64,000 nt of DNA from contig NC_088315.1 in NCBI RefSeq assembly GCF_910592395.1, forward strand, positions 15,857,808 through 15,921,807, read 5' to 3'. Of this stretch, positions 40,701-55,700 are shown in pieces. Every line of letters begins with the position of its first letter. Position 1 is the first letter of the stretch. The stretch is from Lineus longissimus (taxonomy: Eukaryota; Nemertea; Pilidiophora; Heteronemertea; Lineidae). The notes under the pieces were generated by a model that was given only the letters and a program-made list of their open reading frames with translations, was not told the DNA's origin and did no database searches. Both the position numbers and the translations under genes were made by a program.

Positions 40701-43700
40701 GAAGCATTTAGCCTAGCCCACATAAAATTATTTATGCACGTGGTCATATGGCATTTACATCATCAGCAAGTAGCATTGTTGTTGCCAAATTGTTTCACGG
40801 GCCATGAATAGGTAGTACATGCCTTGTAGAGTCATATATAGGAATTTATCAAAAGTCTGCTTCCTCAGTCTATCTCGGTGACGGTGATTTATTCATGTTT
40901 TGTCTCTCTCTTTTCAAGATAATTGACAACCTACTCAACGTTTGTATCAGACAAAAGTTTATGAAGAACCAGGTAATTGACTCTCCAAAACTAAATCTTA
41001 GGTGTTCCACTGATTGTTTGTTTCTTGGCGTATACATGAGTTTCACAATGCAATCTAAGGCTACTAGGCTACAAGGCTACTCTGGGCATGCGCACTTGCT
41101 GGTTGGAAAAATGAGTTTTTTCAATGCATTTCAAGGTATTTTAGGCCCGTCAGTTTCACGCGTTGGATCTTGCACATTGATAGAGCTTTACTCCATAAAA
41201 TGTTCAGGCAGTTCCATCAAACCAATCTTGCGTCGAGTTTTGATCCCAAAGCTACTGGAAATGGCTTGCAAAACATGTTTGGCCCACCAGAGGATGGTGC
41301 ATGGTTGACATTTTGACATCATAATGCGTGGCCCTATGTTGCAATATAATGTCGAAGCTTCATCCCTGGGACACACAGGTGATGTTAAGGTTAGTGTGAT
41401 CTGATGAAGTTATCTAATGAGAACACCTTGCCACATTCCGACAACATGGTTAAGGTGGCCATCTATTCAGTATCGGAGGGCAAATAATCATTGATTCTTA
41501 TAAGATATGTATTTTTACCACAATGGCAAGACGGATGGTTCGTTAGCGGAAGAAAATGAGCAGTCATGCAATAAGTACTTATGTTTCTGATTGCAGCAAG
41601 CCGCGCGTGATATACTGGAGGGAGCCAAGTCTGAGAGATTAGGTCCACACCCTGTTCATGCTGACAACACAACCAAAGCTATCAAGGACCTGCTTGTCCT
41701 ATTCAACCTTGTGATGCAGTCATCCAACAAGTCACCGGCTCTGCTGAAGCCGTTAAAGACTATGATGAGTGAGCCTCGCAAGATGGTGGTAAGTACACAT
41801 CACTGGTATTTATTGCCGTCCCTCTTTTAGCGAAGTATATCAGAGCTGCACTGCTCTTCATTTCTGTAACCACAGTGAGAATTTAAAACGACCCAGAAAC
41901 TTCCGAGTGCATGAATCAGGTCACATGTGGCAACTATGACCCAATTTATGTTTGACTGGCCATTCCCGCCCAAAAATCTACAGTGGTCCATGGAGGCCAC
42001 CAATTACATGGTATGACGTCATAAGATTGTATATTATGTCATAACGACATCTGTTGCGACAAAGTGCATCATTTTTGCAGGGGCCCGACTGTCGGCGACC
42101 CCTTGATGTCTTTCTTGGATTACACGGTATGACGTTATTTTCGCCAATATGGCCGATGTCTGTTTTTGGCACCAATGAATGGTCGATTTAAATGCCCAAT
42201 GTATCTAATGAGGCAATCTTTTTGCACAAAAAAAGAAGGTTAATTTTAATTTATATCGCTGGTGTCTAACAGGTATTGCTTTCTACTGATGCTTATTGTC
42301 TGCCCGTTGAAGAACTCGTTTCCGGAGTATATCTCCATAACCATGAATGCCTGGCATTTCATCTTTGGGTGGTTTGAAGGTCTTATGGTGCCATTGTGCC
42401 TTTTGGTGGTTTGGACAATTTCCGAACTACACTTGGCTATATCTCATGAATTCTGCTAGCTTAAATCATACAATTTTTACTGTGGACCCTTTTCATGAGA
42501 CTACATCGCATAATACCTGTGTTTTTGATTTGACCTACTTTTCAAGGTCACAGGGGTCAAATAGCATAAATTGACTGTAATTGGTGTCCGGAGCATTTCT
42601 CAATAACTACTGAGGCTGGGCTTTTCATCTTTCGGTGGTTTGATGGTCTTATGGTGCCATTGTGCCTTGTGGCAGTTTTGATGATTTTCCAACTATGCTC
42701 TGCCTCAGGGGGCGCTCCATGTGAAAAAAACCCAACTTTTTGCTATATCTTGTGTGTGCTGCCAGTAAAAATCATGAAATTCTTACTGTGGATACTGATC
42801 AAGAGACTTTATCACATGATACCTGAGTTTGTGATTTTGACCTAAATTTCGTACCTTTCAAGGTCAACATGGGTAAAATAGAGTAAATTGACCATTATTG
42901 GTTTCTGGAGCATGTCTCTAACTATTGATGCTCGAATTTTCATCATTGAATTATAAATGATGGAAGTGCTATTTACCCGTTGTTTGGTTTGGTTCAGTAA
43001 TTTTCGACGATTGCCGAAGCCATTGACCAATGAGAGGGTTTGTTTTTATCAACATTAAGCATGTGGCCTAGAAAGCACATATTCGGGGAAATAGAATTGA
43101 ATCAAGTTTTTGAAGCGGGAACAGGCAGGTTGCATGCCCCTCCCCGCCCCTCCTTCATGGTCACCGGGCCCTTAAAACCTGTACCAAGATTTCACATGAT
43201 ATCAATTTAGATCCCGGATAATAATAAGACAGTTACTTCTCCCCATTTTAGCAATAATAATCTGTAATAGGACAATGATCCCCCCCCCATGACCACATCT
43301 AACCTGATCGTCAGACCAACACTCGGCACCAACGACCAAGTGCGCAAGGGGCCGGAGGACGATTCGCCGACTGTCTCTGGATTTTGCACAGTTCTCCCGC
43401 CAAAAAACTAGCAAAATTTCTTGCCCAGCAGATTGCTTTGTCTCAGCATCGATAGTGGCGCTGCTTAGTTCCGAAGCTGCATTACGATAATGCAAACCAA
43501 ATGACGGGTAAATAGCCTTTCCCATAAATGATGGTCTTATGCTGCCATTGTGTACAGTAGGACTTTTGCTAATCAGCCAAAAAGGTCCCTTTTTCTCACA
43601 AACTTCTTTCAGCTATATCTCATGAATGATGCGCGTAAGCCAACTTCACTATCATGTCACCTTCAACGTCTGTGGGCTGAGGGGTTATGCTCGCTTTGCG

Positions 43701-46700
43701 ATGCTAATTTTCGCAGTTGATTTGGGGTCCTAATTAAACTTTCATCAAAAGAGATGATTTGTCTCTGGACTTGAAATACTTTGTGTTTTGTATGATTTCA
43801 TTACAGGCATCCTACCTTCCGACCATGCCCCAGGATCATCTTGAGGAGGTCAGAGAAGCTATTCTTAAGAACAGACGTGACTATGAAAATCCTGTTTTCT
43901 ATGGTGAGTTGGTCATATGGTAAATAGCTTTCAAGGGTCATTATGCATGGGGTTCCGAGTTAAATTGTTCGGGTTTTTGGGGGAGAGAGGTTAAAATTCC
44001 CCTTCTGCAGAGTCATTTTATGGATATCTGTACCTCATCATAATATACAACATTTGGACCTTTAAAGGCCTTCTATGTTCGTTAAAAATTGGGGATTTGG
44101 AATTGAATTGGAAAATTCAAATTGTGTGAAAATGTACCGATTTTTTTAAAACAAAGACGTTGTATAATATAAGCAGATATAGATATTTAACCAAGTTTCA
44201 GCAAAGGTGTATGCATGATAACTGCACGGCACTGTGTGAAATTGCATTTCTATTTTCCTGGGCCACCAGTAATTATGAATAGTGCACCCCTTTAATAGGT
44301 TTGACATCATTGCAGGTTAAGTCTGAATCTTCTCTTCTTTTGTGATTAGATTTTACATAACCATCACATCCCACTTCGTCTGCTGCAACAAAATTTACAG
44401 CTTGCTTCAGGGCTTCGACAGATCCCCACAGCTTCGTCTTCTGTGACTTTCAGTCGATTCAACAATTCTCCTGCTATTGTTAATTCTCAAGCCATCAGGC
44501 ACTTCTGGTGCATAATCTCTTCCATCTGTTACTCTAGTGGGGAGGGGAGCTTTTAGTTATTTTCCCCTCTACTAGGTTGGTATATCACATTGTATTTGTG
44601 GCATCTCAAAATTAATTCATACACGTCCATAAAAGGTTCTCCATTGTTTCAGCTTGTAGTAATGGTCATCCGTACATAATTGGAGATGTAAGTTTAAAAT
44701 TTATTCATTTTGAACCTAGACATGATTATCAAAAAATGATACAATGAATCATGAAATTTTTGCTTGGCTTGCAAATTTGAAAGAAACAATTTCACCTTTG
44801 CAGCAGAAACCTAATGGTTAATGCAATGTGGTAATGTTTTACGTGTTCAGCTTGCTTTTGACAGCACTTAAATTTAGTAGTCTAACGTACATGTAGCCAC
44901 TGCAAACTGCCAAATTTTCTGAAGCGTTTTGTTTTCATGGATTTTTCAAAAAACCTTGATTCGCATAATCAAAAATTGCAAAAAATCATTTTTGATTCTA
45001 AAGAGAAATTTCATGATCCGCCAACATCATGTTGTTTTTTTAATTTTTGCAAATTGCAAAAGGGCTAATTAAATACGGGATGTCTTCACGAATACCGGTA
45101 GCCTATCCTTTCTGTACAAAAAATGTAGGACCATACATTTCAGAGGTCCACAAAATGGTACCAGTAGAACTAAGTCCCGCCTTTATTGAGCAAAGCGCCA
45201 CTTCCCATACCGCCCTGGAACATTGACCAACAAAACATTAGAAATACCCGCTGGTGTGCCTTACAGATCTTTAGCCAATGACTGTGACAACTTGAGCATA
45301 CAATAACATTTAAATAAAGCTGTTTATCGAGTATAAATAGCCACTTATGATACATGCAATATATGGCACTCCAAGAGGCCTCTTCAAAATGGCACCCGAT
45401 ACCGATATTCACAAGGACGACCTGTATATCTGGCTGTAAACAGTGCATCAGGGTCTCTGCTGAAGAAAAACTGAGGCCGGCAAATATTTGTATAAACAGT
45501 CGAAATTACTATATTTCTACAGACAATGTATTGGAATTTGTAGTGAGGTGAGCAATTTTTCTTATCTGAAACCGTCTTGACCGAGGAAAGGTGGGCAAGA
45601 GGAATTACTCTCCTATACACCTTTCCAGAAATGGGGTGCTGAGTGTCCGAAATAGTGATGTCATAAGGGGAAACTAGGCCTTATGGTGGAGGGACAAAGG
45701 AGATAGTCATTGTTGACCAACACACTTGAATGCCTTTAATGACGGACAAGGGGGAAAAAGTTAGTTCCAATGCAAGCCACCAATTTCAGGAAGCATGTAT
45801 AGATCTTGTATGCTTTGAGATCGTTGTTGATATTCATACAGCTGTTACCATTGAAGTTTCTTGCTGTGACTTCGACAGATTCAATCTATCAGTTACTTTC
45901 AAAATCCATCAGTTTGTGTCGATGCAAGCATTGCCTAGATTACTGTACGGTAAATTTTCATGCATCAGACAAATGTCAAAAGTCCCAATGGAGTGCATTT
46001 TCAAACCTTTGTCAGGTTTACCTTTATAGTTTAGATGAATTGCCATATAGTAATTTTTATTTTCCAAAAGTGTGGTCGACCTTCCGTGAGGGACACCTGT
46101 CGAACATGTGGGGTTACCATAGGTGGGATCGAACATGTTGCTGTTGTTGGAAATGAGGTGTTGGGTACACGGTAAGTCATGGGTTTTTACATCCAGCAAG
46201 GAAGCGTCTATAAAGCATTATGCATCTAACCATCCATTTTCGGACCCCCTTTAACTCATCTTGCCAGTCTGACAATAACCCCCCTCCCCCTGTATACATA
46301 GACATCAGTTAATGGTATAACCAAGGAAGTTTTCTTTAAAAACACACCCTATTGGCTGACCTCCCCCCCTCGATGCGTATATGTACTTTATGAACGCTCC
46401 TCAAGTGATAGTGTTGAAAATTATCAAAGACCCTCGAGAAAGACATCTAACCCTTCATCGCTACATGGTCATCACCCTATATGGTCATGATATGAATGAG
46501 ACATGAAAGCGAGGTCCCGTATATATACCTGGTGCCTATGCCAGGGGCAAGAAAAAGAATACGTCTTACTGGGCAGTAGCTCGAGGTGGACTCTTCTCTG
46601 TGGCTGAAGGGCCGAGTTGCCAGGCCAACAAATTAACTTGGCACCCAAATGTAGTACTGCAGATTGAGAGGATCAGAAATCCGATTGACAAAGTCAAAAA

Positions 46701-49700
46701 TATCCTTGATCAAATTATCATCAAAAAGTTCTAGTTATTGGATGTTGCACTGTTCATCTGAGCGTTGTGTGCTTGATACCTGCTGCTGACCAGCTTGTGT
46801 GTGACCTTCGACAAATTACCATATTCTGTTGCCTTGTCTTTTGAATGAGATGGATGCCCGAAGATTTCTTGTCCATTACTCCAGTGTCTCTGTCAACTGA
46901 CCCATTGATAGGTCGACTGCTGTCAATTTTGCCATCAAGTTGTTATCATGATAGTTGCTTTTACATGAAATTTCATCCGGATTAATTTTTTCCTTGCTCT
47001 TTTAAAGAGACGACACACAGACAGGGCACGTACTTGGCCGAGCAGACATGCAGGATCTCACTCCCGTCCCAGAGCGCAACCTTTCTCCGGCAGTCACAAT
47101 CATCCTTCGACTGCTGCTCCACATGTCCATGCAGATAGGCACCAACCATGATTACCAGGTTGGTATTTGGTGTAATTTGGTTCACCCCAAGGTTATATAA
47201 TGCCCCTGTTAAGAGTTGTTGCAATGTTTCAGCATACTTATCTGGGGTGATTCATTATTGAGAGATGTCTCAATTGAGAGTATCTTTTACAATACATCTC
47301 CATTGACAATGACCTTGCGGCTGACAAAGCTGTCCTTAATAAAGAGGTTTCTTGATTACAGGGGTCAAATTGTACATAAATCTTCTTCATTTGGAATGTT
47401 TGGGATACACACTAGACAGTCAGTTTTTCGATAACAAAGATTGCTGTCCTAGAGAGTTCTGCCACAGAGCTTGGTGGTTTATAGGGTTGTGTCCGTTGGC
47501 CAGTATTCCTCTCTTTTCTCAAGAGAGTAGGTCTGAAGCCGATAGAAACAACAAATTTGGGTCCAAAATCACTGTCCCTGATAAATAGAGAGGTGTCTGT
47601 TAAGACTTAAAGTGAATATTGCCTGCGACATAGGTCTCAAGGCAATGCCCCTTGCTTACCATGCCTCAGTTGGCATCAAAACGAGGATGATTGAATCTCC
47701 CAAATTGATACATGAGTCATTATCATGGATTTAACTACATGAGTTTCTTAACTCTTTGAGACAGTTGAACGGCATAAGTTGTTTTGGTAAATCAGGCACC
47801 AGTAACGTTGAACGACCTATGCCGTTTGCATACATTACTTTCTACACACGGTTTAGCTGTGCTCAGTACTGTCTGGAATCGATCTGAGAGACATATACAG
47901 TCATTCTAGATTGCTAACAGCTGTGTTCCAATATTTTTCTTACTATGATCTGGTGATGGTTGGGTGTATATGGTGGTGATAGCTAGCAGACGATTTTCTG
48001 TCAAAATGTCAGGTCAAATCAGATTCACAGCAATGAGGTTTTGGATGCCCTGGACAATGTTTTATTATGCAGTCTGTTGCTAGGGAGTTCTAGGAACATT
48101 TTCTGTGTTGTTTTTAGCTCAGCTGACAAAGTCAGCGGAGCTAGTCAAATAGCTATTCGATTGGTGTCCGTCCTTCCACCCATCCTGCCATCCTTCCATC
48201 TAGCCATCTGTAGACAAAGTTGGGCATTTTGTAATCACACAACCGAGGCACTTCAAATCTAGTCTTGCTTATAAACACCGCAGAAAATGTTGCTTACGGA
48301 AAAAAATTTGGGCGATTCGCCTCAAATTCAGCTCCCCAGGGGGCAAAATGCGTAAATGAAAAAACAATTTTTTGACGCTCTATTCCAGCAGATAAAAGCT
48401 TGAAATAACGTTGAAATGGTCTTCATGATACAGAAGTTTTGATATAAAATAGATTAGTGTCGATTTATATCACCAGTTGGCGGTAGTGAGCAAAACTGTT
48501 GTTTGACCCCGGATTACCCCGCTTCAAATTTCCCGCCGAGGTTACCTGGAGTACTATCGTCAAGAAAATGGCGGTGACATTTTTATTTCTACCGGAGCGA
48601 TGATTTTGTAAGTGACAAATTTTCTTTTTTAAGCCTTTACGGAAACGTATTTTGGTACGAAACTTCACACGTTTATAGAAAAGATCAACGAGAATGTGTT
48701 CAAATGCCCTCATAACGATGAGTTCAACAGAATTTGGTCAAAACAACCTTCGAATGGAGTCAACTTTCTTTGCGAAATTGAAGCGACGACCTCATTATTT
48801 ATCGTAATTTATGCAGATCTGAGTCCAGCTGATGGGTGATGTTCTGATTTGTGTTCAAACTATTGGAAACTTCGGAAATTAGTTCTATTAGTTCTACTAT
48901 TCTGCAGGAGTATATTATAGCCATTGATGTTGACAGCTAAAAGCACGAAAACTTTGTTCAGGTTTCTCGTCCAATCACATGACCTCTCCAACACTCGATA
49001 ATGCACTCTTTTCGTCCACGTTTTAGGCCAATCTTTGGCCTGAACATGAAATCTAATAAGCGCAGTACTTAAATCAGATGTTTCTCTCGCCTTGAAAACA
49101 TTCCTGGGTAAAATCCATTGAGATTAGCCGAGTTAATCCACTTTTTCCGTGCCTAAAATCTCTGCCGCTGAATTCTATAAATAGAAACTATTAACATCGC
49201 AGCTGTGTGGTTCCCATTGTGCGCCCTCCCACTTCACACCATGTCAGGAACTTTTACGGAGAGAGAGGGCGTGCGGTAAGAAGAATGGCCAAAATGACGT
49301 CACGTTTTCCTGGCAATGTCTCTTGCCAGACCAGTCAAGCATTGGGAAAGCATCTTTACTGACAACGTTAGAACTAGAAAACGAATATGTTAATTTGCAA
49401 AATTAAAAGCAGATTTCACCACTAACCAGCCAAATCGGAATACGACGGCGCAAAATGTTCTCGCTTTCCTCCTGCTAAAAAACCTTGTTCCCGCACTCCT
49501 ATTTTAATTTATGCCAAGGAATATGATATGATCTGTTTTCACTTTTTTGTAATTAAATGGTATTCATATAATGAGATCAATAGTAGTGTCCGTGTCAGAT
49601 CCCATCATGGAGGTATAAATGATTATTTATACCTCCATGATCACATCGTTCAACTAGTCTTCTCTCCCCAGGTGCCTCACACGGACCTTCACGTCCCCAT

Positions 49701-52700
49701 ACTCAAGACCAACTCTTACAATATCGCCCTCAAAACAACCCTGGAGACATGAATTCACAGGTGCTCCTGTGAAATCTCAGTTCTAGTTTATTTATCAAAC
49801 TTTATCGAGGGTTATCGAATCGTATGGATGTGTCGATCGTCGGGGCGGATTGATATGTGGTTAGGTTGTGCGTCCAAGGCGATTAGGTCATTCAGTTAGT
49901 TTGAGAAAGATCATGATCATGAAGATGCGTGTTGTGTTATCATAACTGGAAAATAAGTTGAAGTTATTATTAGTACTACGATTCTTACATGAGTAAAAAG
50001 TAGACGTTTTAAGCAACACAATAATGTTACTCCCATAAAAAAACTGTCAATTCTCCTTAGCACTCACAGAAGCCAAGCCATTGCTGTTAAGTTATGCAGG
50101 GGCTTAATCAATTACTTGCACTCCCTGTGGGGTGAATAACATTACCTTTTGAACGGCTGGCTGTAGGGGGATGATTGGAACAGCCGGTATACCTGCTGAC
50201 CTGCTGAACCGAGGTTAATGTTATTTTCAATCCACGATTGCAGGTCACCTGATTTTCGAGATTTCGCGGGAAATGAAATTGTAAACAAACGCATGTGTGC
50301 AGTTCAAATGTAAACAAAAATGTATTTTTGGTACTTTTGGTTGCTGGACTTGGGTTTTCCCGCAGTTAGGAGCTGGATCAAATTGGTGGTCTATTGTGCT
50401 GTTTTAGCCAGAGGTTATGTGCTCAGCTCACCACAGCTTTCAATACTTGATGTATCTGAAGAGGCGCGCGGAACCTGACATGGCCTTACCAAGGAGCTGC
50501 TAACTTTGCCTTTTTGGCCGAGACATTGCTTCATGTAGGACTAGGAGGAGCACGCATTTTAAAGTTATAGTAGTGGTAGTACAGTTGGTTCGAGCCATTT
50601 GGAAGCCGACATGTGAAGGCCTATCTGGGTTCTCCTTCTTCTCCGTATAAAAAGGGGCATATTGCTGACTAAGGAACAAGGCATATTGACATTGCCTCAT
50701 CATCTCTATGGGACCAATTGATATACTTTTATATGCACGCATACATCGTGCCATTTCAGGGTCCGAGTCTGTGGACAATTGGTTTGATTAATTTGTCTCT
50801 TCGATATTGCTCCTTTATTGCATTAGATTTTCATCGCAATTCGATCTATTCAAGATATAGCCAATTTGAACCTGTCTGCGCCAAGGATAGATTGGTTCCA
50901 GATCGACTCACTATGACTAGGAATACGCAGTAGAGCACAATGTCATGAAAAACAACCCTTTGTATTGTAAATTCCAATCACCTGCAGGACAGGTCAATTT
51001 CTCTCAATAAAATTAATTTTGTTGACTCCTGTAATCTCTACCTTATTAAAAAAAAAAGAAAGTGGTGCTAGTCCCAAACTGGTTATTTCTATTTATTTTG
51101 ACCTCTGTTAAATCATGATACCTCTCAATTACAGACAGCATTTTGTATCCTTGTGCTGTACAACCCAGCCTGGACATACCACAGTTGTCCATGGAGAAGT
51201 CTCATCCTCTCTGACACTTTTTTTCTGTAAAGCTACTGATACAACATGCTGAACTAGGGATATCTTCCGTTGCCTCCTGTAATATTTACATACCATGGCT
51301 GATTAGTTCAATCATATTTCATCCACCTGGCAGCTCTGCATTGGAAATTTTAGTGGTATAACGTGTTCTCTTGACCTTCAAACAGTAGTATAAAGCCGAT
51401 ATTTACTACTTTATACCCTCAGTCCTATGTTATTAGGTCATCCAGCTGAGCGCCAGGCTCTTGGGCCTCTTGTTATGACTTTTTGTGACTTTCTACAAGA
51501 ATCATAGTAGAATGTCTAGTTCTGCCAATTATTTTGGAGTTCTGTGAGGTGGTTTCATTTTTTCAGTTTTGTTGAAAATAGTGTTTTTCAAGAAAAATCG
51601 CACGTTCTTGGTATTGCGACAGAAAAAAATTACACAATATTCTTCCACGCCAAGTTTTGAACAGGAAGTTCCATGGGTGGTGAAAATGTTTGAAAAAGCT
51701 AAAAATCTGCTTGTGTGAAATTCACTGTCTTCAATAATTGGTACCTTGTTTATTTCGGTAGGCCATAGCTGTGATGATCAAACCAAATGTAGCTGTTAAG
51801 GACGTCCGCGGATTCCTATTTGACCATATCCGCCATGATATTCAGCTGCTTGCAAGGGCTCTTGGGAAGTCACCAGATGATTGCTTGTCGATAATGACGC
51901 TGCTTGTTAGCGGTGGATTAATGGAAGAAAAGAGAAGTAAGTTACTATCAATTAATTTATCTATGCAGGGGTCAATGCACACCCTGTCTCCTGCTGCTTT
52001 TATGATCGACTCTTGTTCGACTCATGAAAGCTGTTTGTTCAGAATTCGACCTGATACATGTTTCACCAAGGATGGCATTACTGTTCGCCACGAAATCACC
52101 TTATGTCTAATCCTATTGAGAGAAGGATTCATATCTAGATCTAAATCACGTATCCCAGCAAATGTGGCGATTGCCTGTTTTTATCAATATCTACAATGTA
52201 CGGTTCCTGTATATCCAGTCTTTTTCAAAACGTTTTTCTCCTCATATTTTGTTTTCAATAAAATGTGAGCACAATGTTCAGTTTCTTCAGGACATGCTGA
52301 AAATATGATGACCTGGAACTAATTCTTGCAGAGTCTGACAATATTTTGGAGTGGTCAGTTCACAATATTATATTATTCACCAGAACAAAATCGAGATTTC
52401 ACAGATGCAATCGACAGAAGATCGACGATTGTATAATTTTGATGATAACATGAAATTCAACAATTTATCATCATAATTTTATTTTCAACTGATCACCAGA
52501 ATATAGTTGGTGGAAAAACTAGGTACTCCCTAGGGATTGTCATCAATTCCTCTTTGGCTTAGCACAAGTCCACCATAAAATATTCGTGGCCCTTTCTCCT
52601 TCCAGGTGATGCTCGTTTCAACCTTGAGCTGAAATCAAAAGATGCCCGTCGTAACTGGGAGATTGCATTCTCACAAGCATATTTGACACCTTTACTTCAA

Positions 52701-55700
52701 GTGAGTTTCATCTGTTGAATTTTGATTTCAATTGAAGGAGAACATTGATTATACATCAAAACTACATGAAGTCCCCTGGTGTGATTGTCTTATTGCCCTG
52801 TTAGCACGATTCAGGAGATGCCGTTATGACCCAGTTGCTCAAATTCACTCAGCTGGAGTCAAAAGGTCCCTGGTTTGATCCCCATTGTCGGCATGACACT
52901 CTGGGCAGGCCTTTTTGTCCAACATGCCTCACTCACGGAAATGCTCAGCAGGTCCATGTAGAGGTTAAAAGGTTTCAATATAGACCAATGTTATAGTGTG
53001 AAGTTGGATGACAACCTTTATGGTATCTTGTGACATTTCATTTTTACACACAACTGACAGAAAATTTACCCGATTAATATTTTTAACCATTATTTACCGG
53101 TAGCCATCTTCTGGACTTGGAGTTCTTGTGAGGTCTTGCTAAAATCATTCAAGGACCTCTACTGAAATGGAATATATGACAAAACAAGCCCCAACCTCTG
53201 TTATTTCTTTGTTTACATGGGTTTGTGTGTAGCAACAGTTACGATAAATGGGGAAGAGACCAGCACTTGAGGATAGTTTGTAACCTTATGATTATGGGCC
53301 TCATGCACATTTCAAAAGTTTTTACATGTGCATTGTGGCAGCTACATCCAGCAAATAGCATTCCGCGGAGATGACGTCACTGCAGCTGCTGCCCTCTATT
53401 TCCCCATCGCTGAATTACAGGCAATGTCGGACAAACATGCGGTTTCGTAATGGATTCAGGCTTTCTAACTAGGGCAGTTAGATTCAATCTGGCACATGTG
53501 CGAGTGTTGGAAATACTACACAATTGTTCTGAATATTTCTCTCTCTGACTCTATGGTATCATTCATCCTAAAAACAATGCAGGGTCAAAGATATTTGACT
53601 TTGAAATAAGCTCATATGCTTAGAAATAAGTGTCGATGTCCAACTGTCACGTGACTAAAACGTCATCAATATCTTATGCAAATGACCTTGTGAGCTATAA
53701 ATAGTAACTTCGCAGAATGCTATACATGGGGCCGGTCAAACTGGTAATTTACATCGTAGCCTACTATGAAGCTAATTCAACTCAGGTGGATGATTTTTGG
53801 CATTGTATTCTTTCAGGAACTTGATGTCAAAGTGAACAGAATCAACAAAAGATTGCTCGACGATGAGCGCCTGTGTGAGTAACATTTTAGGGTTTTGTTA
53901 ATTTTCATGTTAATCAACAGCGAAAATGTAACTAACATTTGGAGATTTCAAGGGTAGAATTTCTTGAGATAAAGCTGGCTGGCACCTAAAAGGTATACAG
54001 AGTCTGTGTGCTGCTGGCATACACCAGAAAATAAGCACAAACTGTTTCAAAGATATTTGTAACATTTTTTGAATCATGAAGGTACAGGCCTATAGTTAGG
54101 GGTAATAATGTGGAGCGTTTGAGTGACTGAAACCAGCTGGATTTAGCGTTATATAAGTCTCATAATTATCATTATTATGTACAGTAAATTATTTAAACAA
54201 CACATTTCCAGAAAGCTTATTCAATCTTCTTTCTGTACATGCAAAATAATATGCCAACCATTAAAATATAATTTCCCTAAATTAGCCTATAATTGGCTTA
54301 ATTAGGGGGTAAAATATTCACCTACCTAAGTAGTGCTCCCAAGCATTCGGTTTTGTACAGAACACATCGCTGGAAGACAAACTCATCACTGGATGGTTTC
54401 TCTACCGCCTGGGCATTTAAAGATAAACCATTAAAATTGCCTGAATCTGTAATCAGATTATTGCATCCTTGTTTATCTTGCAAGGCATGAGTGGATTGAT
54501 CATAATGATGATATGAAAATGTTCATCTTTTGTAGCGCACAATCCACTGATTAAGATTATTCATGAGGTCATCACGCTTGGTGATGATGTCGATATCAAC
54601 CAGATTCACAACAGTCATTTGATGTGGCAGTATCGCTACCGCGTGACGGTTGATCACCTGGCACAGCTCATGAATGATAACGCACATGGTGGGGATCAAA
54701 CCAAGATTCTGCGACACTTCTTACAGGAGGTGAGCATATGGAGGTGAAAGAGTGGAACGAGACTGCTCAAGGCCGAAATTGTAGGCCAAAATCCTTGCAA
54801 TTTGGGTGTAAAAAGAGGTTCATCAGAAGTGGTCTTGATCAGACAATTAAGGCATGACAGTGAGGTCTTGAATTCTACCCTAAAAGGCACGCTGTTGGTA
54901 ATTACTGCTGGCCCAGGAAAATAGAAATGCACTTGAATATTCAATGTTGTAGAACAGTTGTTATGCATAAAAATCTGTCTTCTCAAGGGGATTGTGTTGT
55001 CGAAATTCATCACATATTACAATGTTCAAATGTTCAAATTCAACTACTACAGATATTTTACAAACGGCGTACATGTAGGCCTTTAAAGTTAACACTGAAA
55101 TATGGTGCAACAAGTGCTTTTTAACGATCTTGAAAACACAGATTCACTCAACGTGGTTGAAAGGATGTTATTGATGACATGTGCCAATTTTTTTTCTTTG
55201 ATTCATGTCCTTTTTCCAATGGCCCTCACCAATCATGCCGAAATGATGAGGCCTGTGACACAACAAAGGCACCCATACTGAACAATTATTTAAAGCTGAA
55301 CTGCATGCACAAAACCAGAGCGTCCCATGCGGCAATAGTAAGAAATTCAAACGATCGAAAGGTCCTTCTGAATACGGCCTGAAACATGATAGACCTCCAA
55401 TGCTTCGATGCGCTTGATTTCACAAACCAGCAAGCCACAGGACGATGCGGACAGTCTCGGAGAATTATGGAAGAGAAGATATCAAAATCTTCTCCAGAGA
55501 TTCGAACCAAGGAACTCGGGCTCAGAATATGAACGCTCTTACCGTCTGAGCTAGGGGAGCTTTTTTGAGAACTGCTGCCAGCAAATATATCTTATATGAA
55601 TGGCGATTATGCTTAATTTTGAGAGATGAACCAAAGATTTTCTCAAGTACATGTAATTGAAGAAGATACCAAGACAAAGGTGAACATTGCTAAGAGAAAA

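Noticed and set aside
43202-43525. 107-codon minus-strand ORF in intron 23
   Set aside because: No family resemblance and no supporting signals; likely chance.
55487-55560. Genuine tRNA gene on the minus strand
   Set aside because: A and B boxes are present, but it is fused to a repeated SINE body and the cloverleaf is imperfect.
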